Source: Elusimicrobia bacterium RBG_16_66_12 (lineage in GTDB: Bacteria > Elusimicrobiota > Elusimicrobia > UBA1565 > UBA9628). From it: a stretch of 9,138 nucleotides of DNA. Positions 1 to 8,331 of this stretch are shown here, one piece after another; the stretch's first letter is position 1; each line of letters opens with the position of its first letter. The translations under genes were made by a program, and so were the position numbers. The DNA is taken from assembly GCA_001800005.1 (NCBI GenBank), contig MGUL01000184.1:12064-21201 (forward strand), written 5' to 3'. The notes under the pieces were generated by a model. It saw only the letters and a program-made list of their open reading frames with translations, searched no databases and was not told where the DNA came from.

Positions 1-1159
1 GTGCCTGAGCTGAGCCCGCCTCTGGACCAAGCGATCCTGTGGGTCACCCACCCCTCCCTGCTCTGGCAGCGCGTCGCGGGCCTGAGCGTCTTGGAGCGCC
101 AGCTCTTCACCGCCGCCCGCGCCGGGATCCGCACGATCTGGGTGGGCCTGCAGCAGCCGGAACCGAGCCTCCTCGCGGGCCTGCGCCTGCCGCCGGGCCT
201 CGAAGTCCGCTGGATCATGAAAGGCGAGGCCTCCCTGAAGGAGTGCGCCCCTCCATACCTCGGCATCTCCGCAGATCATTTCATCCGCGTCGAGACCCTG
301 GGATACATCGCTCGCCAGGGTTATCCTGAGTCGGTCTCCTTCGAGGACGCCTCCGGGCTGGGCGTCGTCCAGGTCGTCCTGACCCGCGAGGAGGCGGTCT
401 CGCGGCGCAAGATGCCCCTGCCGCCGGGCTCGTTCCGGCGTCTCGAAGCGCCCCTCGCCGCCGGGGAGACGATCGAATGGCTGATGCTGGCCGGGCCGAA
501 GAGCCAGGACGGCTTTATGGCCCGGAACTTCGACCGGCACATCTCCCTGGCGGTCTCGAGCCGCCTGCTCGACACCCCCATCACCCCGAACCAGATGACC
601 CTCTTCAGCACCCTGCTGGGGCTGATCGGGGCCTCCTTCTTCCTCGGCGACACGCGGCTCGCCTACGTCTGCGGCGCGCTCCTCGTCTGGCTGCACTCGG
701 TCCTAGACGGCTGCGACGGGGAGCTGGCACGGGTGCGCTTCCAGGAGAGCGAGCTCGGCAGCGACCTGGATTTCTGGGGCGACAACCTGGTCCACCTGGC
801 CCTCTTCTCCTGCCTGGGCGTCGGTTTCTGGCTCACCGGCAACGGCCTCCACGCGCTGGCGCTGGCCGCAATGGCCGATGCCGGCGCCATCGCCTCCGCC
901 TGGACGGCATGGCAGCACCGGAAAGCACGGCGCAAGGCCGGCGCGCCCGCTGCGGAGGCCGGCGTCACCGACGAGACCGCCGGCAGCGGCCTCGCCTCCA
1001 GGCTCTCGCGCCTCGAGAACGCCCTGGCGCAGCGCGACTTCATCTATCTGCTCGTCGTCCTGGCGCTGCTCGACTGCGTCTACGAATTCCTCTGGGCCGC
1101 GGCCATCGGCGGCCTGCTCTATTTCGGGATCATGTTGTACCTCAGGAGAGTCAACGAAA

Positions 1160-1173
<14 letters not shown>
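1..1173 (+). CDS. CDP-alcohol phosphatidyltransferase family membrane protein with degenerate nucleotidyltransferase-like N-terminal domain
   Basis: This 390-residue protein should move a phospho-alcohol group from a CDP-alcohol onto an acceptor hydroxyl in the membrane. The complete family signature D-x2-DG-x2-AR-x8-G-x3-D-x3-D is visible at residues 236-261 (D236, D239, G240, A243, R244, G253, D257, D261). Hydrophobic segments lie near 200-235, 262-300 and 347-381. The sequence before the first membrane segment (about 170-200, including TPITPNQMT) resembles bifunctional inositol-phosphate cytidylyltransferase/di-inositol-phosphate-phosphate synthases. Residues 10-165 look like a remnant MobA-type fold (LSVLERQLFTAARAGI at 28-43), but the glycine-rich GxGxR nucleotide-binding loop is not seen. 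The gene overlaps the inositol-3-phosphate synthase gene by 14 bases, so an inositol-type substrate is likely; that is inference. GTG at position 1 is the first base of the window, so the true start could lie upstream. The exact substrate is unknown. Confidence 0.82.
1144..1148 (+). promoter_or_regulatory. Ribosome binding site of ino1
   Basis: AGGAG lies 11 bases before the ATG at 1160, inside the last codons of the upstream gene. It fixes the ino1 start at 1160, although the reading frame stays open much further upstream to 878. Its position inside the upstream gene fits translational coupling. Confidence 0.7.
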
Positions 1174-2554
<1,381 letters not shown>

Positions 2555-2580
2555 GAGCCTGGGATAGCGCTAATAAGGAA

Positions 2581-2611
2581 AGACGGGCCCCGAAAGGGGC
2601 CCGTCTCTTTT
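2581..2611 (+). terminator. Rho-independent terminator after ino1
   Basis: An 11-bp perfect stem (AGACGGGCCCC at 2581-2591 paired with GGGGCCCGTCT at 2596-2606) closes a GAAA tetraloop of the GNRA type at 2592-2595 and is followed by CTTTT. It lies 26 bases after the ino1 stop codon and separates the inositol operon from the bamA operon. The T-tract is short, but the stem is very strong. Confidence 0.9.
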
Positions 2612-2612
2612 G

Positions 2613-2618
2613 TATACT
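2613..2618 (+). promoter_or_regulatory. Possible -10 box of the bamA operon
   Basis: TATACT differs from the sigma-70 consensus TATAAT at one position and stands out in G+C-rich surroundings. It directly follows the terminator T-tract. No -35 hexamer is recognisable: 17 bases upstream is CCGAAA, in the terminator stem-loop. A start about 7 bases downstream (near 2625) would leave only a few bases before the bamA GTG at 2629. The support is one motif plus the need for a promoter after a strong terminator. Confidence 0.35.
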
Positions 2619-2628
2619 CAGGCTTCCG

Positions 2629-5079
2629 GTGAATAGGCTCCTGATGAGCGTTCTCGCCGCGGTAGCGCTGTCGTCTTCGGCCTCAGCCCAGACGGTCTCG
2701 TCCGGGACGGCGCCGATCTCGAACCCACCCGCGGTCTCGACTTCCGCCCCCGCGGGCGTTCCCGTGATTTCGACCGCCCCCCTCACCCCCTCCTCCGCGG
2801 CGGCCTCGCCGGAACCAGGCGTCGTCCCCCGGCCCTGGGTCATCGGGGAGATCAAGGCGACCGGCCTCAAGAACGTGAAGATGTCGACCATCCGCGGCCA
2901 GACCAAGGCCCGCAAGGGGGACCTCTACGACCGCCCCGACCTGGACCGGGACATCCAAGCCCTGCTCGGCATGGGAGAGTTCGAGCGCGTCGGGGCCGAG
3001 GTGTCTCTCCTGGACAAGCCGGTCCCCGAGCACTTCCGCAAGACCGCGGGAACCGACAAGCAGGTCCTGCTCACCTTCACCGTCCACGAGAAGCCCGTCG
3101 TCCGCAAGATCCTCTTCGAGGGCCAGAAAAAGGTCTCGAAGGGGACCCTCTCGGACCTGCTCGCGGTGAAGACCTCCGACCCTTACGACCGCTTCAAGCT
3201 GGCCGAGGACCGCCGCAAGGTCATGGAGAAGTACCGCGAGAAGGGCTTCCTCGACGCCGCGGTGAGCAGCGAGGTCCGCGCCGACACGGCCGCCTCCAAG
3301 GTCGACCTGGTCTTCAAGATCGTCGAAGGCCCCAAGAGCCGCATCGAGCTCGTCGAGCTGTCCGGGGTCAAGCAGATGAAGGCGAAGAAGCTGCTCAAGC
3401 TGATGAAGAATCGCCGCAAAAAGGTCTACTTCGAGAAGGACCTGCTCGAAGACGTCAAGAAGATCGAGACCGAGTACAAGAACAACGGCTACCTCGACGT
3501 CCGCCTGAGCACCCCGCTCGTCACCCTGAGCCCCGACAAGACCCGCATCTCCATCGCCGTCGGCGTGGAGGAAGGCCGCGCGTACCGTTTCGGCGAGACC
3601 TCGTTTTCCGGCTACCTCGTCTTCACCTCCTCCTCCCTGCAGAAGACGGTCGAATACCGCCGCGGCAGGGTCTTCAGCCAGGAGAAGTTCGAGGAAACCA
3701 TCCGCGGCGTCCAGGAACTCTACGCGGACATGGGACGCCTGCGCGCCCGGATCAGCCCGGTCAAGACCTTCAACGACAAGACCGACAAGATGGACGTCCT
3801 CTTCGAGATCCTCGAAGGCCCCATCTCGTATGTCGACCATGTCGACGTGGAGGGCAATAAGGCCACCAAGACGCACGTGATCAAACGCGAGGTGGTCGTC
3901 AAGCCCGGAGACCGCTTCTCCGCCTCCCGCGTGCGCAAGAGCCGCGAGAAGATCCTGAACCTCGGCTTCATGGACGAGGTGGACGTCGACCTGCAGGCGT
4001 CCCCCACCGACCCGGACAAGGTCGACCTGACCTTCGACGTGGCGGAGGGCAAGCCCGGCGTGCTCACCGCGGGCGCGGCCTACTCCTCCATTGACGGCTT
4101 GATCGGCACCCTCTCGCTCCAGCACCTCAACCTCTTCGGCCGGGCGCAGAAGGCCTCGCTGCAGTGGTCCTTCGGCAAGCGCGTGCAGGATTATTCGGCG
4201 AGCTGGACCACGCCCTGGGTCGGCGGCCATCCCACGAGCCTCGGCTTCGACGTCTACAACACCCGCCGCGTGAATCCCTTCGACACCTCCATGTCGGCCT
4301 ATGTCGAGAAGCGCGCCGGCGGAGCGGTCCGCGTGGGCCCGCGCTTCGAGGAAGACAAGTACCAGCTCAACTTCACCTACTCGATGGCCCGCATCTCGAT
4401 TCAGAACGTCCAGGAGCAGTACCGAGGGACCCTCGCCGAGGGCACCAGCATCCAGTCCTCCTTCAGCGCGGAGCTCGCCCGCGACACGCGCGACAGCATC
4501 TGGGACCCCACACGGGGGACGCGCCTCTCCCTCGGCGGCCAAGTCTCGGGCGGCCCCTTCATGGGCGACATCCACTACTTCAAACCCTTCACCGCCGCCC
4601 AACAACACCGGACCCTCTTCACCGTCGAGGACTGGCCCTTCGTGCTGTCGGCCTACCAGCGCGGCGGCTACGTGACGCAGTTCAACGTCACCAAGCAGGT
4701 CCCCGTCCAGGACCGCTACTTCATCGGCGGCCAGGACTCCCTGCGCGGATACTCCCCCTCGGGCGAGGCGGGCTACCCGTCCGGAGGAAAGATCTACGGC
4801 GTGGCCAACCTCGAGCTGGGCTTCCCCCTGGCGCGGGAGCGCAAGAAGACGATCGTGAAATTCGTCGCCTTCGTCGACGCGGGCGGCTCCTGGGACCGCG
4901 TGCGCGACATCTCCGGGCGCATCGGCTCGGACACGCGCGACATCAAGACCGACGTCGGCTTCGGACTAAGATTCGTGACCCCCGCGTTCCCCATCCGACT
5001 GGACTACGGCTATGGACTCAATCACCGCAACGGTGAAAGGCTCTATCAAATCAACTTCGGGCTCGGCCCCCTCTTCTGA
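2629..5079 (+). CDS. bamA: Outer membrane protein assembly factor BamA (Omp85 family)
   Basis: BamA is the core of the BAM complex, which folds and inserts beta-barrel proteins into the outer membrane. The 816-residue protein shows a signal peptide (1-20, SSSASA then Q), a Ser/Thr/Pro/Ala-rich spacer (21-68), and five POTRA domains at about 69-154, 156-234, 235-316, 317-397 and 398-476. The 16-strand barrel spans about 478-816. Recognisable marks are repeated 'EGP' or 'EG' endings between POTRA units, DSIWDPTRGTRLSL at 622-635, the LRGY version of the conserved (V/I)RGF lid-loop motif at 705-708, and a final strand ending in Phe (YQINFGLGPLF). The length matches the family. GTG at 2629 is preferred because it supplies an Arg-containing n-region; ATG at 2644 is the alternative. 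No clear ribosome binding site precedes the GTG. The gene begins the envelope operon after a terminator, and its stop codon shares one base with the skp start. Confidence 0.96.
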   Translation: MNRLLMSVLAAVALSSSASAQTVSSGTAPISNPPAVSTSAPAGVPVISTAPLTPSSAAASPEPGVVPRPWVIGEIKATGLKNVKMSTIRGQTKARKGDLYDRPDLDRDIQALLGMGEFERVGAEVSLLDKPVPEHFRKTAGTDKQVLLTFTVHEKPVVRKILFEGQKKVSKGTLSDLLAVKTSDPYDRFKLAEDRRKVMEKYREKGFLDAAVSSEVRADTAASKVDLVFKIVEGPKSRIELVELSGVKQMKAKKLLKLMKNRRKKVYFEKDLLEDVKKIETEYKNNGYLDVRLSTPLVTLSPDKTRISIAVGVEEGRAYRFGETSFSGYLVFTSSSLQKTVEYRRGRVFSQEKFEETIRGVQELYADMGRLRARISPVKTFNDKTDKMDVLFEILEGPISYVDHVDVEGNKATKTHVIKREVVVKPGDRFSASRVRKSREKILNLGFMDEVDVDLQASPTDPDKVDLTFDVAEGKPGVLTAGAAYSSIDGLIGTLSLQHLNLFGRAQKASLQWSFGKRVQDYSASWTTPWVGGHPTSLGFDVYNTRRVNPFDTSMSAYVEKRAGGAVRVGPRFEEDKYQLNFTYSMARISIQNVQEQYRGTLAEGTSIQSSFSAELARDTRDSIWDPTRGTRLSLGGQVSGGPFMGDIHYFKPFTAAQQHRTLFTVEDWPFVLSAYQRGGYVTQFNVTKQVPVQDRYFIGGQDSLRGYSPSGEAGYPSGGKIYGVANLELGFPLARERKKTIVKFVAFVDAGGSWDRVRDISGRIGSDTRDIKTDVGFGLRFVTPAFPIRLDYGYGLNHRNGERLYQINFGLGPLF

Positions 5080-5888
5080 TGAGAACAATGAAAATCCTGC
5101 TCGCCCTCGTTTTCCTCGCAGCGCCCGCCCGCGCCATCGAGCTCTCCCTTGAGGAGAACCGCGCGGAACGCGGCAGCGTCGGCTTCGTCGACATCCAGCG
5201 CCTCTTCTCCGCCAGCCCCGACGCCGCGCGCGCCAAGGAGAGCTTCGAGGAACTCGTCCGGCAGGCCGAGGAACGCGTCAACCTCAAGAAGGCGGAGGGC
5301 CTCAAGACCCGCATGGAGCTCGAAGGCCTCAAGATCGAGCGAGACTCCCTCGCCAAGTCCACGCCCACGCTCCCGGCGCCCGTCCCGGCCCCGGAGCCCG
5401 CAAGGGCTCCCTCGCCCGAGAAGCAGCCCGCGAAGACCCTCATGCTGCCCGGGATGACGCCGCTCGAGTCCGCGCCGAGCGCCCCCCCGGCCGCCTCCAC
5501 CGCACCGGCCCCGCCCCCGGCCGCGGCGCCCGTCGTCGTCTCGACGCCTTCCGTCCCGGTCCCCTGGTCCGCGCCGACGCTGACCGCTCCGGAGATCTCC
5601 CGGCGCCTGATGGAACTCGACGGCCGCATCGTCGGCCTTCAGGCGGACCTGGACCGCAAGGAGGCGGAGCTCAAGCGCGAGCGTCAGGACGCCGACAAAG
5701 GCCTCATCGACGTCGAGGGCCGCAAGACGGACCAGGTCCTCGCCCGTCTCTACCGCGCCATCATCGAGGTCGCCCGCAAGGAAGGAGTCAGCGTGGTCGT
5801 CGACAAGACCGCCATCCTCTACGGGCATCCCGCCGTCGACCTCACGGACAAAGTCCTCGCGCATCTCAAGGGGAGCTCCCAGCCATGA
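5079..5888 (+). CDS. skp: OmpH/Skp-family periplasmic chaperone with Pro/Ala-rich insert
   Basis: Skp is a periplasmic trimeric holdase that carries unfolded outer-membrane proteins towards BamA. The protein begins with a signal peptide (MRTMKILLALVFLAAPARA, 1-19), then the family's first strand GSVGFVDIQRLFSASPDAA at 32-50. A charged helix follows at about 51-92. A second charged helix lies at about 172-210, and the closing part includes VARKEGVSVVVDKTAILYG at 231-249, matching the usual Skp end where an Asp-Lys-Thr-type turn precedes 'ilY'. At 269 residues it is much longer than the usual 160 or so. The excess is a Pro/Ala/Ser/Val-rich stretch at about 94-169, placed where the two tentacle helices should join. 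The start may be ATG at 5079 (overlapping the bamA stop by one base) or ATG at 5088; both give a signal peptide. It lies between bamA and lpxD, as in many diderms. Confidence 0.85.
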   Translation: MRTMKILLALVFLAAPARAIELSLEENRAERGSVGFVDIQRLFSASPDAARAKESFEELVRQAEERVNLKKAEGLKTRMELEGLKIERDSLAKSTPTLPAPVPAPEPARAPSPEKQPAKTLMLPGMTPLESAPSAPPAASTAPAPPPAAAPVVVSTPSVPVPWSAPTLTAPEISRRLMELDGRIVGLQADLDRKEAELKRERQDADKGLIDVEGRKTDQVLARLYRAIIEVARKEGVSVVVDKTAILYGHPAVDLTDKVLAHLKGSSQP

Positions 5889-6955
5889 GCCGACTCCCTC
5901 AGCCCGCGACCGTCGCGGAGATCGCCCGTCTCGTCGGCGGCGAAGCCGTCGGCGACGCGAACGCCGTCATTTCGGCCGTCGCGGACCTGGCCAACGCCGG
6001 CCCGACCGACATCGCTTTCCTCGAGAACCAGAAATACGCCGCCGCCGCCGCCGCCGCGCCCGCCGGCTGCCTGCTCCTGCCGCCTCAGGCCAAGGACGCC
6101 CCGTGCGCCGCCAAGGCGAAGATCCTCGTCGACGAGCCCCGCGGGGCCTTCGCCGTCTTGCTGAGCCTCATCGACAAGTCCCGGCGAGGCAAAGCCGAGC
6201 CGGTGCTCAGTCCGAAAGCCTCCATCCATCCCTCGGCCAAGCTGGGCTTAGGAGTAAGCGTGGGGGACTTCACCGTCATCGAGAAGGGCGCCGTCATCGG
6301 GGAAGGGTCCGTCATCATGCCCCAATGCTATGTGGGCGCTGATGCGCGCATCGGCAAGGACTGCCTGCTCTATCCCCAGGTCGTGCTGCGCGACGACTGC
6401 ACGATCGGCGACCGGGTGATCATCCACCCCGGGAGCGTGATCGGCGCCGACGGCTTCGGCTTCACCACCGACAAGAAGACCGGCCGTCACGCCAAGATCC
6501 CCCAGATCGGCAACGTGACGATCGGCGACGACGTCGAGATCGGCGCCAACGTGACGATCGACCGGGCCGCCATCGGCTCAACCGTCGTCGAGGACGGCGT
6601 GCAGATCGACAACCTCGTCCAGATCGCCCACAACGTCCGCATCGGCCGCGACAGCGTCATCGTCTCCCAAGTCGGCATCGCCGGCTCCGCGAAGATCGGC
6701 AGCGGCGTGGTCCTGGGCGGCCAGGTCGGGGTGGCCGGGCATCTCAGCGTCTGCGACCGCACTCAGGTCGGGGCCCAATCGGGGATCATGAGCAACGTGG
6801 AGCCGGACGCCCCCGGCAAGCCCGGCCCCGTCCTGTTCGGCTCCCCGGCCCGGCCGCACCGCGAGGCGTTCAAGCTGCAGGCCTTCTTCGGGCGCCTGCC
6901 CGAACTCTTCGATCGGGTCAAGGCGATCGAGAAAAAACTCGGAGACTCTTTATGA
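5885..6955 (+). CDS. lpxD: UDP-3-O-(3-hydroxyacyl)glucosamine N-acyltransferase
   Basis: LpxD performs the third lipid A step, adding a 3-hydroxyacyl chain from acyl-ACP to the 2-amino group of UDP-3-O-acyl-glucosamine in the cytoplasm. The 356-residue protein has the N-terminal uridine-binding domain (about 1-102), a left-handed parallel beta-helix of hexapeptide repeats (about 104-320), and a C-terminal helical region (RPHREAFKLQAFFGRLPELF at 323-342). Conserved marks are GADGFGF at 187-193, KIPQIGNVTIGDDVEIGAN at 204-222, and DNLVQIAHNVRIG at 242-254. H249 corresponds to catalytic His239 of E. coli. The ATG at 5885 overlaps the skp stop by four bases and follows AGGGGAG at 5869-5875 with a 9-base gap. 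A run of seven alanines (52-58), coded by repeated GCC, lies in the N-terminal domain. The family is clear; the acyl-chain preference cannot be read from the sequence. Confidence 0.96.
   Translation: MSRLPQPATVAEIARLVGGEAVGDANAVISAVADLANAGPTDIAFLENQKYAAAAAAAPAGCLLLPPQAKDAPCAAKAKILVDEPRGAFAVLLSLIDKSRRGKAEPVLSPKASIHPSAKLGLGVSVGDFTVIEKGAVIGEGSVIMPQCYVGADARIGKDCLLYPQVVLRDDCTIGDRVIIHPGSVIGADGFGFTTDKKTGRHAKIPQIGNVTIGDDVEIGANVTIDRAAIGSTVVEDGVQIDNLVQIAHNVRIGRDSVIVSQVGIAGSAKIGSGVVLGGQVGVAGHLSVCDRTQVGAQSGIMSNVEPDAPGKPGPVLFGSPARPHREAFKLQAFFGRLPELFDRVKAIEKKLGDSL
6038..6055 (+). repeat. (GCC)6 trinucleotide repeat within lpxD
   Basis: Six perfect GCC units, followed by GCG, code for alanines 52-58 of LpxD. 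Gain or loss of a unit would change the alanine count without a frameshift. In DNA this rich in G+C it may simply reflect codon bias. Confidence 0.8.
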
Positions 6956-7842
6956 ACGAGAACCCCCTCCAGACCACCATCAAGACCGAGGTCGTGCTCG
7001 AAGGCGTCGGTCTGCACACCGGCAACAAGTCCAGCCTCACCTTCCGCCCCGCGCCGGCCAACACCGGCATCCGTTTCTTCCGCGCCGACCTGCCCGGCAT
7101 CCCGATGGTCCCCGCGCGCCTCGCCTTCGTCGTGACGACCGTGCGCGGCACGAACCTGGGGATCGGCGACGCCAAGGTCCACACGGTCGAGCACGTGCTC
7201 TCCGCCTGCACGGGCCTGGGCATCGACAACATCGACATCCTGACGACGGCCAACGAGCCTCCCATCATGGACGGCTCGGCCATGCCCTTCGTGGACGCGC
7301 TGCTGCGCGCCGGTCTCGCCGACCTCGACGCCCCGAAACGCTGGCTCCATCTGCCCCACGAGGTGAGCTACACCGCCAAGGACGGCGCGCGCTACCTCGC
7401 GGCGCCCTCGGACCGCTTCTCGATCTCCGCCACCCTCATCCACGACCACCCGAAGATGCCCCGGATGTCCCTCTCGCTGACCGTGGATCGCGACAGCTAT
7501 CTCTCGGAGCTCGCGCGCGCCCGGACCTTCTGCTTCGAGCATGAGGTCGCCTACCTCAAGTCCCAGGGTCTGGCGCAGGGCGGCAGCCTCGAGAACGCGA
7601 TCGTCATCGGCAGGGACAAGTTCAACACGAACGCCGAGGGGCTGCGCTTCCCGGATGAGTTCGTCAGGCACAAGATGCTCGATCTCGTCGGCGACCTGAC
7701 GCTGATCGGCCGCCCCCTCTTCAAGATGCGCATCGAGGCCGAGCGGCTCGGCCACGCCCACAACATCGAGTTCGCCAAACTCCTCGACGAGGCCGCGAAG
7801 AAGCTGCGCAAATCAAAGACCCGGATCCTGGAGGCCAAATGA
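6952..7842 (+). CDS. lpxC: UDP-3-O-acyl-N-acetylglucosamine deacetylase
   Basis: LpxC is the zinc-dependent deacetylase of the second, committed step of lipid A synthesis, removing acetate from UDP-3-O-acyl-GlcNAc in the cytoplasm. The 296-residue protein is close to the usual 300 or so. Conserved parts are LEGVGLHTG at 16-24, VHTVEHVLSACTGLGIDNI at 76-94, NEPPIMDGSA at 101-110, RARTFCF at 189-195, and VRHKMLDLVGDL at 238-249. Expected zinc ligands are H81, H240 and D244, with catalytic E80 and H268 (matching E. coli H79, H238, D242, E78 and H265). All are present, so the enzyme should be active. The ATG at 6952 overlaps the lpxD stop by four bases and follows GGAGA at 6941-6945. The gene is a stand-alone lpxC, not fused to fabZ, but the next gene is fabZ with another four-base overlap. 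Confidence 0.97.
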   Translation: MNENPLQTTIKTEVVLEGVGLHTGNKSSLTFRPAPANTGIRFFRADLPGIPMVPARLAFVVTTVRGTNLGIGDAKVHTVEHVLSACTGLGIDNIDILTTANEPPIMDGSAMPFVDALLRAGLADLDAPKRWLHLPHEVSYTAKDGARYLAAPSDRFSISATLIHDHPKMPRMSLSLTVDRDSYLSELARARTFCFEHEVAYLKSQGLAQGGSLENAIVIGRDKFNTNAEGLRFPDEFVRHKMLDLVGDLTLIGRPLFKMRIEAERLGHAHNIEFAKLLDEAAKKLRKSKTRILEAK

Positions 7843-8327
7843 GCACCGAAACCACCGCCGTCACGTCGCCCTTCGCCGCCGCGCCCGTGCGCACGCTGGA
7901 CATCCTGGGCGTCAAGAAGGCCATCCCGCACCGCTACCCGTTCCTGCTGATCGACAAGATTTCGGTCATCGAAGAGGACAAGCGCTGCATCGGCACCAAG
8001 ATGGTGACCGCCAACGAACATTTCTTCGAAGGCCACTTCCCGGGCCAGCCCGTGATGCCCGGCGTGCTGATCATCGAGTCGATGGCGCAGACCGCCTGCG
8101 CGATGCTGCTCTCCAAGGGCGGCTTCGAGAACAAGATCGCCTTCTTCATGGGCATCGACGAGGCCAAGTTCCGCGCTCCCGTCACGCCCGGCTGCGTGCT
8201 TAAGCACCACATCGAGATCCTGCGCCTGGGCCGCGCCGGGAAGTTCCGCGGCGAGTCCTATGTCGACGGCAAGATGACGGCCGAGGCCACGATGACCTTC
8301 GCGCTCGTCGACAAGATCCAGGCCTGA
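7839..8327 (+). CDS. fabZ: 3-hydroxyacyl-[acyl-carrier-protein] dehydratase FabZ
   Basis: FabZ dehydrates 3-hydroxyacyl-ACP to trans-2-enoyl-ACP in type II fatty acid synthesis. It competes with LpxA and LpxD for 3-hydroxyacyl-ACP, which explains its place in the lipid A operon. The 162-residue protein is a single hotdog fold. The conserved helix region HFFEGHFPGQPVMPGVLIIE (61-80) carries H66 and E80, spaced as E. coli His54 and Glu68, and is followed by SMAQ. The conserved start IPHRYPFLLID lies at 29-39. About 20 extra residues, Ala/Thr-rich, precede the fold. The ATG at 7839 overlaps the lpxC stop by four bases and follows GGAGG at 7830-7834, a short 4-base gap. The E. coli FabZ-type signature, not FabA, and the operon context make the call secure. 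Confidence 0.96.
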   Translation: MSTETTAVTSPFAAAPVRTLDILGVKKAIPHRYPFLLIDKISVIEEDKRCIGTKMVTANEHFFEGHFPGQPVMPGVLIIESMAQTACAMLLSKGGFENKIAFFMGIDEAKFRAPVTPGCVLKHHIEILRLGRAGKFRGESYVDGKMTAEATMTFALVDKIQA

Positions 8328-8331
8328 CGCC

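Noticed and set aside
878..1159. N-terminal extension of inositol-3-phosphate synthase to an upstream start at 878
   Set aside because: This part is a shifted-frame reading of the CDP-alcohol transferase gene and is rich in Ser, Pro, Ala and Arg without homology. The ribosome binding site and the conserved region place the start at 1160.
2565..2572. Palindrome TAGCGCTA as an operator site
   Set aside because: An 8-base palindrome can arise by chance, no second copy was seen, and it lies upstream of the terminator where a bamA operator would be unlikely.
2683..4608. A 641-codon open frame on the minus strand opposite bamA
   Set aside because: Its composition (runs of Leu, Glu, Asp, Val, Gly, His) is what the antisense of a G+C-rich gene gives. 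The plus strand encodes an unmistakable BamA, and the minus-strand frame shows no known motif.
6038..6055. GCC repeat as a phase-variation switch for lpxD
   Set aside because: Units are three bases, so slippage keeps the frame. An alanine run in a G+C-rich gene is expected from codon bias.
6763..7761. A 332-codon open frame on the minus strand opposite lpxC
   Set aside because: It mirrors the codon bias of lpxD and lpxC, has no recognisable domain, and crosses the junction of two well-supported genes.
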